A DNA stretch of 7,435 nucleotides from Tangfeifania sp. (GCA_018400515.1 JAGYMR010000132.1:1-7435); one strand, 5' to 3'. Shown: positions 1 to 7,219, numbered from the stretch's first letter. Numbers and translations are program-made. Notes: a model not told the origin generated them from the letters alone.

Positions 1-632
1 ATATTTTTTTCGGGAAGGTTGATCTTCAGGTACATTTGCCGGTAGTCCATAATGGTGAACATATGTGATCCCGAAGCCACCCGTGTTCCTTTGGTATAAT
101 GGGGGAGTTCCACAATTATTCCGGAGAAGGGGGCCTCAATGGTCATTTTGGCCCGTTGTATCTGTGCATTTTCATAATTGTATTGTGCATTGGTTTTGGC
201 CACCTCTGAATTTCTCAGTTCATAGAGGGTTACTCCCCCTTTTTCGTAGAGTGATTTTTGCTTTTCGTACTCCTGTTCCGAGATTTCCAGGTCCAGCTTC
301 ACGGCCTCGAGGGCGAGGCTGTTTTCGTACTCTTCATTTTCAAAGCGGATGATCTCCTGTCCTTTGGTCACCCGGTCACCCAGCTTAAAGGGCCGGCCTG
401 TGGCCGGATTGGTTTGCAGGAAATAATCCCCGGCCATTTCAGCGTTCACCACCATTTCGGAAGTGGCATTCACCGTTCCGGTAGTATTTACATATTGCCG
501 GATGCTTTGAGGTTTTACATCTTCCACCGAAACCGGGACTGCCAGTTCGGTGCCTTCTGACGTACTCTGTGTGTTGCAGGATGCGATGGCTGCAACAAGG
601 GGAATGAGTGAAAGGAATTTTATCTTCTTCAT
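1..632 (-). CDS. Efflux periplasmic adaptor subunit, HlyD/AcrA (membrane fusion protein) family, partial at left edge
   Basis: This is the N-terminal 210 residues of a periplasmic adaptor; the rest lies beyond the window. It starts at ATG (630-632) with MKKIKFLSLIPLVAAIASC, a lipoprotein signal whose lipobox IASC places the lipidated cysteine at residue 19. The barrel-sandwich (lipoyl-like) half-motifs lie near residues 52-97 (GTVNATSEMVVNAEMAG, then GDRVTKGQEIIRFE) and 165-195 (IEAPFSGIIVELP, then KGTRVASGSHMFTI). Between them, about residues 100-160, is a helical hairpin rich in Glu, Lys and Gln. The beta-barrel begins at YLKINLPEKN, where the window ends. The family bridges an inner-membrane pump to a TolC channel. 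The start lies 7 bases after the TolC-family stop, with no clear Shine-Dalgarno, so it is co-transcribed with the upstream genes. Asn at +2 after the cysteine does not settle inner- versus outer-membrane anchoring. The family call is secure; the substrate is unknown. Confidence 0.93.
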   Translation of the reverse strand, partial: MKKIKFLSLIPLVAAIASCNTQSTSEGTELAVPVSVEDVKPQSIRQYVNTTGTVNATSEMVVNAEMAGDYFLQTNPATGRPFKLGDRVTKGQEIIRFENEEYENSLALEAVKLDLEISEQEYEKQKSLYEKGGVTLYELRNSEVAKTNAQYNYENAQIQRAKMTIEAPFSGIIVELPHYTKGTRVASGSHMFTIMDYRQMYLKINLPEKN

Positions 633-639
633 TGGATGC

Positions 640-2130
640 TTATTGATTGTTTTCATTTATATAAAGTTCGGAGGGGATTACCGGTTCATTGGCCTCAAAG
701 TCATACAAGCTTTGGATCTTTAAATTTAACAGTTCGATTTTATAATTGATCAGCGCTTGTGCATAAGCGATTTTTTTTTCTGAAAGCTGATTTTGATAAA
801 GGTTCAGGTCCATTCCCGTAAGATCGCCGTTCTCGTATCTTTCGAGGTTGATTTCGTAGGTAAGTTGCGCGTTGGTCTGGTTTTGGCGGGCAATTTCGAT
901 TTGTTCCCGCTGGTTTTGCAGGTTCCGGTACGCCTGCCGGATGCCGATAATGATCTCATTTTTCTGTTCGCTCAGGCTCAGTTTTTGTGATTCCACCGCA
1001 GCTTCCTGTGCGGCAATGCGGGCTTTTTTCTCGCCCCAGTCGAAGAGGGGGATATTAAAGTTGACCCCTACTGACGGGCTGTTGGTCGGGGCATCGAAAA
1101 TTTTGTCCAGGTCGGGATTATCGCCCGATATTCCGAGCCGGAGGTTGACATCCCCCCGGAATTCATTCATTGATTTTGTCCGGATCAGTTCAAACTGGCT
1201 TGATTGAATATCGATTTCGCGCTGGCGCAGTTCCATGCGCAATTTTAAGCCGGTTTCAATGGCTTTTTCCAGATCGACCGGGACCGGGTTCACGGCCACA
1301 TCGGCTAAGATGGAAAATTCATTGTACAGATCCATTCCCAGGTAAAGTTTTAACTGGTCTTTGGCATTTTCCAGGACCACCTCCTGGTTTTGCAGGGAAG
1401 ACCGGGCGGTGGCCAGGTTCAGTTCTGCCTGGTAAAGTTCTTCTTTCGCCGCCAGACCCGCTTCCACTTTATTTTCAATGATTTCGTAACTTTTTTGGGT
1501 ATTTTCAAGTTCATCCTTTGCGATGTCCAGGTTGCGCTGGGCCATGTACACATTGTAAAAAAACTCGGTCACGTTTCGTTCCATGTTGAGCCGCTGCATG
1601 GCATAGCTGATGTTGGCATTTTCGAAATTCAGTTCCAGCTCCTTCAGCTCAAGCTTTTGCCTGTTGTAGGTAAAAAGTGGCTGATTCAGGTTGAGGTAGA
1701 GGTTATTGTAAAAAACGTCGCTCTGGATATCGCTGGCATCTGAGAAGCTGCTTTGCCAGCCGAACTCGTTGGTCAGGGAGATGGTTCCGTCGGTCAGTAA
1801 AATAGGCTGTTCCACCCGGAAGAGGGCATTTGTCTGGAAATCCTCATTTGTATACCATTCGGATACCCGCCGGTCAAAGCGCCTGTTCCGGCTGAACTGC
1901 AGCGGAGCCACATCGAGGGAAAACCGGGATTTGAGCGCCGCCCTCTGTGCTTCCAGGCTTTTTCTGTAACGTTCCAGGTTCAGCATCGAGCGTTTTAAGT
2001 CGGGACTTTCAGTTTCGGCAATTTTAAAAGCCTCTTCGAGGGTGAGCACTTCCTGGGCCCTGATTCCGGACATGCCCGAAAGCATGATCAAAAGCAGCGT
2101 GATTATTGTTGATCGTGGTATTGTGTTCAT
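640..2130 (-). CDS. TolC family outer-membrane efflux protein
   Basis: The 496-residue protein is of typical length for the outer-membrane factor family, which forms trimeric channels from the outer membrane into the periplasm. A signal peptide covers about residues 1-25, with likely cleavage after IRA before QEV. The mature start, VLTLEEAFKIAETESPDLK, matches the family's usual opening helix. The internal duplication of the fold is visible: NQPLFTYNRQKLELKE (149-164) and NIPLFDWGEKKARIAAQE (359-376) are equivalent strand-to-helix turns about 210 residues apart, each followed by long coiled-coil helices (about 163-265 and 366-475). The ATG follows AAAAAAGAG, a weak purine-rich ribosome site, and lies 10 bases after the permease stop. 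The adaptor gene begins 7 bases downstream, so channel and adaptor form a natural pair. No truncation or frameshift is seen. Substrate cannot be read from the sequence. Confidence 0.95.
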   Translation of the reverse strand: MNTIPRSTIITLLLIMLSGMSGIRAQEVLTLEEAFKIAETESPDLKRSMLNLERYRKSLEAQRAALKSRFSLDVAPLQFSRNRRFDRRVSEWYTNEDFQTNALFRVEQPILLTDGTISLTNEFGWQSSFSDASDIQSDVFYNNLYLNLNQPLFTYNRQKLELKELELNFENANISYAMQRLNMERNVTEFFYNVYMAQRNLDIAKDELENTQKSYEIIENKVEAGLAAKEELYQAELNLATARSSLQNQEVVLENAKDQLKLYLGMDLYNEFSILADVAVNPVPVDLEKAIETGLKLRMELRQREIDIQSSQFELIRTKSMNEFRGDVNLRLGISGDNPDLDKIFDAPTNSPSVGVNFNIPLFDWGEKKARIAAQEAAVESQKLSLSEQKNEIIIGIRQAYRNLQNQREQIEIARQNQTNAQLTYEINLERYENGDLTGMDLNLYQNQLSEKKIAYAQALINYKIELLNLKIQSLYDFEANEPVIPSELYINENNQ

Positions 2131-2140
2131 CTCTTTTTTA

Positions 2141-5100
2141 TTATAGTTTTATAATTTTTACAGCGTCGGCAAAGAGCACTTTAAGTTTTGATTTGTTTGA
2201 GAGTTCAATGAGGGCCGTGTCGGGAGAAAAATAGAACGATCCCAGGTGGTTCCAGCCTTCTTCGGCACTGCGTGTTTCCAGCGAAACTTCTTCAGCTCCG
2301 TCATCGCTGTGGACGGTAAAGAGGTATTCGCCGCTCTCTTCGCCGCCTCTTCGCCGGAGCATATGAGGTTTATGCAGATGGTAGTATAGATCATAATAGC
2401 CGGTTTCTTTCACAGGCACGTGCCACCGGGCATTCAGCGAGCCGTCGCCCGATTTGGTGTAATAGGCTGAACGGATATATTCCCCGAAAAAATCGGAATT
2501 GGTCACTGCCGTCCAGTTTGATGGCGGGCGCCAGAAGTTCAGACCCGAATATTTACTGCCTTCGCCGGTATCCTTGATGATCCATTTCTCGAGGAGGCTG
2601 ATATCGTCGGTAACATCCACTTCAAAGCCCGGATCTTCATTGTCAACAATGGTTTCCCCCCGTCCTTCCTTTGTTACCGGATCCTCCACGACGACCTCCC
2701 CCTCAAAGGGAGTGGCCCGGGGATCCTCCTCTATTTCACGGAACCCTTCCATGATCAGTTGGGGGATATTTTTGGAGGTCAGTGTGTTAATCATTACCAT
2801 CCGCGGATCGGCATCCAGCATATAACTGACCTCCTTGGTCTGATGCGGCTCAAGGTATACCAGTTTGTTGATCATGTCATCCCCGGAAACCGGCCGGGGT
2901 CCCCGTCTTCTTCCACCCAGTCTGAAGGAGATCTTGACGACCCCTTCGGTGTCGGTAAAATTGGTAATTTTCATTGAAATTTTACTTTTCATGGCCTGTC
3001 CGGTTTTCACCTTTACCGCCTCAACTGGTGAGAAGAGGTATCCGGGCAGCTCTTTTGCCTTGAACCAGTCCTCCATCACCGGGATCAGTTCCACCCCGAA
3101 TTTTTCATAGATCTGGCGGTCGAATTGCCCGAAGGGTATGTTTTTAAAACGGCACGCCTTCAATAACCGGCTCAGGAAATCCTCAAACTCCTCCTGTCCC
3201 GCTTTCCACTGGACCATTGAAAACAGCACCTCCCCTTTAAGTTTTATGACGTTGTCAATGATCTTTTTTTGTTCCGGGTCGGAAATGATCTCTTCAAAAG
3301 TGCTGTCCTGCAGGGCAATGTTGGCCAGCTCATCTTCACTCATTCCCTGCATATTCTGCATCCAGCCCCTGTGCATGTCAACCGACTGGCTTTTCAGGTA
3401 GGCTTCAAATATGCGGTTGATGACCGGATACTTATCTGACTGGATATTGTTTTGAAAACTGTAAAGCATGGGGAAGGCAAAATAGGGGTTCGGATATTCG
3501 GTGATGCTGAACTCCCCGCGGTTTCGGCTGAAATCTCTGGATTCTTCCCGTGTAAAGACTCCCAGGAAATCCATTAAAAGGCGGATTTCGATGTCTTTAT
3601 CGGTCATTTGATTACCCCTTCCGCGTCCCCACCGCTGCATCCGTTTTTTCATTCCTTCGAGGTCAGCCTCCCGGATCAAATATCCTTTTTCAGGGATGAA
3701 GATCTGACCGGGCTGGACATATTCCTGCCGGGACATCCAGGTGCGTTCAAACGATTTGAACTGAGCCGGTACTTCGACCAGGTAGAACCGGTTAAAGGCA
3801 TAGTCGAGGTTATAGGTTCGTTCAAAGTCGCCCAACCTTTCAGCTACCAGGTTGGGGATGGTGTCCCGGGTTTCGGGGAATGCATCTGAAAAAAAGTCAT
3901 GGCCTTCAAGGTGCCATATTCCGAGTTGAATGCTGTCCTGTTCTGTTTTTTTTGTCTTGTAATTGCCAATGGCCAGAGATATCTGCGTCAGGGGCACCGG
4001 ACTATGGAAAGAAAAAACACCGTTGGATGTATCCCGGGGTTCTCCCTGGGAGATGGCGGTTAATCCGGGTTGGGTTTTAACATCCAGCCGGAAATCGATG
4101 AATTCCGGGTGGTACCAGCTGACATCTTCTGTGCTGTAAGTGACCCCTGTTTTCGGGTACCAGTTGGCTTCCGGGGTAAGCAAAACGTAGTCTTCGGATA
4201 AAAAGGCGTACCGTTTTTCAACGTTTAATACAAATTTTCCGTGTTTTTTCAGCCGGTCCTCTTCTGAGATATCCAGATAACAAAGGGCTTCATTTATTTT
4301 CCCTGAATACGAGATGGTAACAACGGCTTGTTCCCCGGGAGCCAGGTGGACCCCCTCCCGGGCCACGATTACCTGGTACTTGCGGACAAATGGGGTTTCC
4401 TGTTCGTTGAACTTAAAATTCTTAATTTCGAGTCCGTCGTTCAGACTGAAAATGAGTTTATCCAGCGGTTGTCCGGTCTCATTTTCCAGGGTGATTCTGG
4501 CCGTTGCTTCTATGGTTTCTCCTTTGTGTTCCAGCGATATGGTATTTGCCCGGGTAGCCGGCAGTTTTTCCTTAACGTATTGGTTATTTATTTCGATGGC
4601 ATTGGCTCTCAGTGTTTCCGTGGATTTGAACCGGGAAATATGGGTATAAGCGAGGTAACCTCCCGATGCAAAAAGAAGAATAGCAAAAATGAGGGAAAAG
4701 AAGGTCATCGAATCGGATTGGGGAAGCCTTTTCAACAGGAAGATGGTGAGGAAAATAAAGCCCAATCCGAGCGAAAGGTAGATAGCTCGGTGAATGAAAA
4801 CTTTCTCGGGGGATCCCATGCCTGCAATATCGGAGATGAGCATGGGAATATTGAAAGACATGTAATCAAAGAGGTAATAATACTTGTCCTCTATAAGAAA
4901 GAGCGTAATGCCGATGTATCCCAGGATCAGCACAAAGGTAATGGCCTGGTTCCTGATGACGCTCATGAGGAGGAAGGAAAGGCCCATAATAAAAACGAGG
5001 GTGGGAACGCTGATAATAAGCAGGTAAATACCATAGGAAGCCCAGTGGATGGTGGTATCCTGGGCCAGCATATTAAAAATGAGGGCCATGAAAATAACGG

Positions 5101-5473
5101 CAATGTTCAGGACGAGGAAAACCTGCAGGTTCCCCCAGGTTTTTCCGATCACGTATTCGCCGTTGGTCATCGACCGCATATAAATAACTTCGGTTGTGTC
5201 CAGTTTTTTATCCCTTTTCAGGAAGTCGGAGGCCAGGAAGACAGCAATAATGGCCTGGGCTACATTCAGGATCAGCAAATTGAAATAGGGAATGGCCGCG
5301 GGAATGCTCCGGATAGCCCACCCGGCTTCACCACCGCCCTGGATGATCATGCCAAAGTTCATTCCAAAAAGGACCAGCAGGGAAAGCACACTGAAAATCC
5401 GAAAGAACCAGCTTCGAAGCAGGGTTTTGCGTTCGTATTTGGCTATTGATAAGATGTTATGCAGTGAGATCAT
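2141..5473 (-). CDS. ABC transporter membrane protein fused to a degenerate M1 aminopeptidase-like region and a C-terminal golvesin-type domain
   Basis: This 1110-residue protein has about seven hydrophobic segments near residues 21-45, 62-85, 117-137, 145-172, 177-195, 227-248 and 257-277, in the style of ABC-2-type permeases. With a cytoplasmic N-terminus, an odd number would put everything after about 280 in the periplasm. Residues 290-510 look like the M1 N-terminal beta domain and 520-815 like the helical catalytic region (YLVEVPAQF, then VQPGQIFIPEKG). However, no HExxH zinc motif or GAMEN motif occurs, so peptidase activity is unlikely. A beta region (816-910) and an acidic linker (912-957) follow. 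Residues 962-1110 match the golvesin/CBM-like pattern: GYYDLYY, YLFTVHSDDG, EEGWNHLGSFYF, ALIELSN and FADAVKI. The gene starts 21 bases after the ATPase stop, in the same frame, so the ATPase is its obvious partner. Permease/M1 fusions are known in Bacteroidota; this role and substrate are unknown. The seven-segment count is a visual estimate. Confidence 0.88.
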   Translation of the reverse strand: MISLHNILSIAKYERKTLLRSWFFRIFSVLSLLVLFGMNFGMIIQGGGEAGWAIRSIPAAIPYFNLLILNVAQAIIAVFLASDFLKRDKKLDTTEVIYMRSMTNGEYVIGKTWGNLQVFLVLNIAVIFMALIFNMLAQDTTIHWASYGIYLLIISVPTLVFIMGLSFLLMSVIRNQAITFVLILGYIGITLFLIEDKYYYLFDYMSFNIPMLISDIAGMGSPEKVFIHRAIYLSLGLGFIFLTIFLLKRLPQSDSMTFFSLIFAILLFASGGYLAYTHISRFKSTETLRANAIEINNQYVKEKLPATRANTISLEHKGETIEATARITLENETGQPLDKLIFSLNDGLEIKNFKFNEQETPFVRKYQVIVAREGVHLAPGEQAVVTISYSGKINEALCYLDISEEDRLKKHGKFVLNVEKRYAFLSEDYVLLTPEANWYPKTGVTYSTEDVSWYHPEFIDFRLDVKTQPGLTAISQGEPRDTSNGVFSFHSPVPLTQISLAIGNYKTKKTEQDSIQLGIWHLEGHDFFSDAFPETRDTIPNLVAERLGDFERTYNLDYAFNRFYLVEVPAQFKSFERTWMSRQEYVQPGQIFIPEKGYLIREADLEGMKKRMQRWGRGRGNQMTDKDIEIRLLMDFLGVFTREESRDFSRNRGEFSITEYPNPYFAFPMLYSFQNNIQSDKYPVINRIFEAYLKSQSVDMHRGWMQNMQGMSEDELANIALQDSTFEEIISDPEQKKIIDNVIKLKGEVLFSMVQWKAGQEEFEDFLSRLLKACRFKNIPFGQFDRQIYEKFGVELIPVMEDWFKAKELPGYLFSPVEAVKVKTGQAMKSKISMKITNFTDTEGVVKISFRLGGRRRGPRPVSGDDMINKLVYLEPHQTKEVSYMLDADPRMVMINTLTSKNIPQLIMEGFREIEEDPRATPFEGEVVVEDPVTKEGRGETIVDNEDPGFEVDVTDDISLLEKWIIKDTGEGSKYSGLNFWRPPSNWTAVTNSDFFGEYIRSAYYTKSGDGSLNARWHVPVKETGYYDLYYHLHKPHMLRRRGGEESGEYLFTVHSDDGAEEVSLETRSAEEGWNHLGSFYFSPDTALIELSNKSKLKVLFADAVKIIKL

Positions 5474-5485
5474 TTTATGCAGTGA
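5457..5485. repeat. 11-bp direct repeat spanning the permease start codon
   Basis: TTATGCAGTGA (plus strand) occurs at 5457-5467 and again at 5475-5485, with an 18-base period. The permease start codon lies between the copies. On the coding strand, one copy encodes residues 3-6 (SLHN) and the other lies in the gap after the ATPase stop. Because the period is a multiple of three, both copies read in the same frame. A small tandem duplication followed by divergence is the likeliest origin. Confidence 0.8.
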
Positions 5486-5494
5486 TTTTGAAAA

Positions 5495-6388
5495 TTATGC
5501 TTTGGTCCATTGATTGAGTCTGTTCTCCATGAAATGTACGTAAGCGTGCTCCAGGTTGGGTTCAATTTGCTTTCCGTAGTAGCCGTTTATTTCAGGTGCC
5601 ACGACCTGTACTTCCCATCCTCCTTCGGTGGGGATGGTCGAGATCACGGGAAATTTTTCATTGATTTCCAGGTATTCGCTTTCGGTGGCTTTAATGAGCC
5701 ACACATAGCCTTCTGCTTCCCGAACCAGCTGTTCGGGGGAGCCATAAAATGCCAGCCGTCCATTATTGAGCAGCGCCATATTGTTGCAGGTACTGGATAT
5801 GTCACCAACAATGTGGGTTGAAAGAATGATGATGACATCCCGGGTGCTGATGGTTGAAAGCAGGTTACGGAACCGGATGCGCTCTTCCGGGTCGAGCCCT
5901 GTGGTCGGTTCGTCAACAATGATGATTTTGGGATTGTTGATTAAGGCTTGTGCAATGCCCAGTCTTCGTTTCATCCCCCCTGAAAGTTTGTTGGCATTCC
6001 GGTCGCGGGCTTCGAAAAGTCCGACTTCCTCAAGCATTTGGTCAACCGCCCTGCGCCGTTCTTTTCCGTTTTTCATGCCGGCCAGTCTTGCTGCATAGTC
6101 TAGAAATTCCGATGTTTTTAATTTTGAAAAAAAACTGAAGTCCTGCGGAAGATACCCCAGCATGGAACGGATCTCCCTCCTGTTTTTTGCGAGATCCAGG
6201 TTATTGACAGTCACCTTTCCCCGCGTGGGTTTCATCAGGGTGACCAGGATCCGCATCAGGGTGGATTTTCCCGCCCCGTTGGGCCCCAGCAAACCAAACA
6301 TTCCATTAGGAATTTCGAGGTTCAGGTCTTTTATGGCATAATTTCCGTTGGGGTATATTTTTTCCAGTCCTTCTATCTTTATTTGCAC
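5495..6388 (-). CDS. ABC transporter ATP-binding protein (ABC-2 exporter type)
   Basis: The 297-residue cytoplasmic ATPase has a full motif set: Walker A GPNGAGKST (35-43), Q-loop Gln82 in YLPQDF, signature LSGGM (135-139), Walker B IIIVDE with catalytic Glu160, D-loop GLDP (164-167) and switch His192 in LSTHIV. It should therefore hydrolyse ATP. The order and spacing resemble CcmA/multidrug-type ATPases that pair with ABC-2 permeases. Residues about 215-297 form a C-terminal extension of the kind often seen in this group. The start is GTG (6386-6388), chosen because GGAGG lies 7 bases upstream and because the protein begins with the usual strand-forming sequence MQIKIEGLEKIYPNG. It is the first gene of the operon, and the permease follows after 21 bases. 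No recognisable promoter was found in the upstream spacer. Function as an exporter ATPase is secure; the cargo is not. Confidence 0.96.
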   Translation of the reverse strand: MQIKIEGLEKIYPNGNYAIKDLNLEIPNGMFGLLGPNGAGKSTLMRILVTLMKPTRGKVTVNNLDLAKNRREIRSMLGYLPQDFSFFSKLKTSEFLDYAARLAGMKNGKERRRAVDQMLEEVGLFEARDRNANKLSGGMKRRLGIAQALINNPKIIIVDEPTTGLDPEERIRFRNLLSTISTRDVIIILSTHIVGDISSTCNNMALLNNGRLAFYGSPEQLVREAEGYVWLIKATESEYLEINEKFPVISTIPTEGGWEVQVVAPEINGYYGKQIEPNLEHAYVHFMENRLNQWTKA

Positions 6389-6395
6389 CCTTTTT

Positions 6396-6400
6396 CCTCC
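6396..6400 (-). promoter_or_regulatory. Strong ribosome-binding site for the ABC ATPase gene
   Basis: On the minus strand GGAGG sits 7 bases before the GTG start of the ATPase gene. It fixes the start choice, and it is unusual here because the other genes in the window lack a convincing Shine-Dalgarno. It overlaps the end of an 8-bp palindrome, CCAATTGG (6399-6406). Confidence 0.75.
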
Positions 6401-6542
6401 AATTGGTTAAACAATGTTTTTTGACTGCAACACCGGGGAAAAGTTTAATATTTTTCCCAATTTATTTTTTTTAGTTTACCCCCGGGTTTTTTAATAGGTG
6501 TTGCCTTCCGTGGAATGATTACAAAAATTTTCCTTAAAGCCG

Positions 6543-6578
6543 GGATTCACTCCCGGATTGACCCCCGGGAGTGAATCC
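6543..6578 (-). terminator. Perfect 14-bp hairpin, probable terminator of the small secreted protein gene
   Basis: GGATTCACTCCCGG (6543-6556) is exactly complementary to CCGGGAGTGAATCC (6565-6578), with an 8-base loop. It lies 55 bases past the stop of the small secreted gene and about 155 bases before the ATPase start, where an end of transcription would be expected. The downstream tract on the minus strand (CGGCTTTAAGGAAAATTTTTG) is only broadly T-rich and not a clean run directly after the stem, so termination efficiency is uncertain. It might also act as a processing or stability element. Confidence 0.55.
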
Positions 6579-6633
6579 TGCACTCCATCAAAAAATAATG
6601 CAAAGTGGTTGCAGCAGAAGTGGCGGAGCGGCT

Positions 6634-7014
6634 TTACTTTTTTTCCGGAATTTTTTTGGCCGTCAGGTTCATTGCTCCTTCGGAGGTGTCCACGGTCCCT
6701 TTCATCTTGTTTTCCTTCACGGTGGCTTCCACACGGATATATTCATAATCCACGTAAAGCCCGAACCTTAAGGTGTCGTTTTTGTAACTGATCTCTTTCA
6801 GGTTAATTTTATAACCATCCGAAAACTGAACCTCCCCTTTCCATTCATCATCCGCCCCGGCAAGGGTAACGGTACCTTCCTGGTACCCGTAAGGAGCACG
6901 GGGCACTTCGTATTTCCATTTCCCGGCAACTCCATTGGTGTCCGGTTCCGGTGCAGCATTCATCATAAATGAAGCCAACACAACAAACAGGGTAAAAACA
7001 ATCATTTTTTTCAT
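6634..7014 (-). CDS. Small secreted beta-rich protein of unknown function
   Basis: The 126-residue protein starts at ATG (7012-7014) with MKKMIVFTLFVVLASFMMNA, a clear Sec signal peptide with likely cleavage after residue 20 (MNA before APEP). There is no lipobox cysteine, so it is probably soluble in the periplasm or secreted. A second Met at codon 4 would leave a usable signal, so the exact start is not fixed. The mature part opens with GKWKYEV (31-37) and alternates short strands: GTVTL, WKGEVQF, KINLKEISY, DTLRFGLYV, YIRVEATVKE, KMKGTVD, AMNLTAKK. This pattern resembles the small GxW beta domains found alone or attached to enzymes in Bacteroidota, in which strands carrying a G-T or G-E turn end in a TAKK/TAKR-like strand. 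That resemblance is from memory and moderate. It lies upstream of the transporter operon but is separated from it by a hairpin, so it is probably its own transcription unit. The function is not recognised. Confidence 0.8.
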   Translation of the reverse strand: MKKMIVFTLFVVLASFMMNAAPEPDTNGVAGKWKYEVPRAPYGYQEGTVTLAGADDEWKGEVQFSDGYKINLKEISYKNDTLRFGLYVDYEYIRVEATVKENKMKGTVDTSEGAMNLTAKKIPEKK

Positions 7015-7065
7015 AATAGAAAATTTTAAAGATTAAAAATTTCTGACTGTTCAAATCATTTCTTT

Positions 7066-7103
7066 CATACGATTAAAATTGTAAATTTTTAAGGTATCGT
7101 ATG
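7066..7103. promoter_or_regulatory. Interrupted palindrome upstream of the small secreted protein gene
   Basis: CATACGAT (7066-7073) is the exact reverse complement of ATCGTATG (7096-7103). The 22-base AT-rich centre nearly continues the symmetry: TTAAAATT (7073-7080) against AATTTTTAA (7084-7092). Two further outer pairs form after one mismatch. It lies about 50-90 bases before the ATG, so it could be a leader hairpin if the promoter is farther upstream, or a two-half-site operator. Which of these it is cannot be told from sequence. Confidence 0.45.
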
Positions 7104-7187
7104 GAACTCGCATGTGCCTGAATCATTCTTTTGGGTGCAATTATTTTACATGCTCGTTTCGTAAAGAATTGAAACAGTTCCTCCGTA

Positions 7188-7219
7188 CAAATTTTACACG
7201 GATTTGGGAGAATGTCAAA
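7188..7219 (-). promoter_or_regulatory. Possible Bacteroidota-type promoter for the small secreted protein gene
   Basis: On the minus strand a TTTG (7219-7216) is followed after 19 bases by TAAAATTTG (7196-7188). The Bacteroidota consensus is TTTG, 19-23 bases, then TAnnTTTG; here the second box has one extra A. If used, transcription would begin near 7180, giving a leader of about 165 bases before the ATG at 7014. Such motifs arise easily in AT-rich sequence, so this is tentative. Confidence 0.25.

Noticed and set aside
3900..3915. HLEGH in the permease fusion (residues 521-525) as a possible zinc motif
   Set aside because: The spacing is H-x-E-x-H, not HExxH. It lies before the expected catalytic helix, and no downstream zinc-binding Glu context is evident.
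2865..3980. Several plus-strand frames of 66-108 codons opposite the peptidase-like region
   Set aside because: They are antisense to a well-supported protein, overlap one another and show no family features.
4328..5449. Long open frame of 373 codons on the plus strand
   Set aside because: It lies entirely antisense to the permease membrane domain. Its product is a hydrophilic Gly/Asn/Glu-rich sequence with no recognisable domain, as expected from the complement of hydrophobic codons.
6479..6494. CCCGGG followed by a T run as a plus-strand terminator
   Set aside because: The stem is only about four pairs with almost no loop, and no plus-strand gene ends nearby.
6558..6791. Plus-strand frames covering the hairpin and the end of the small secreted gene
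   Set aside because: They run through the terminator-like hairpin and are antisense to a signal-peptide-bearing protein; no domain is recognisable.
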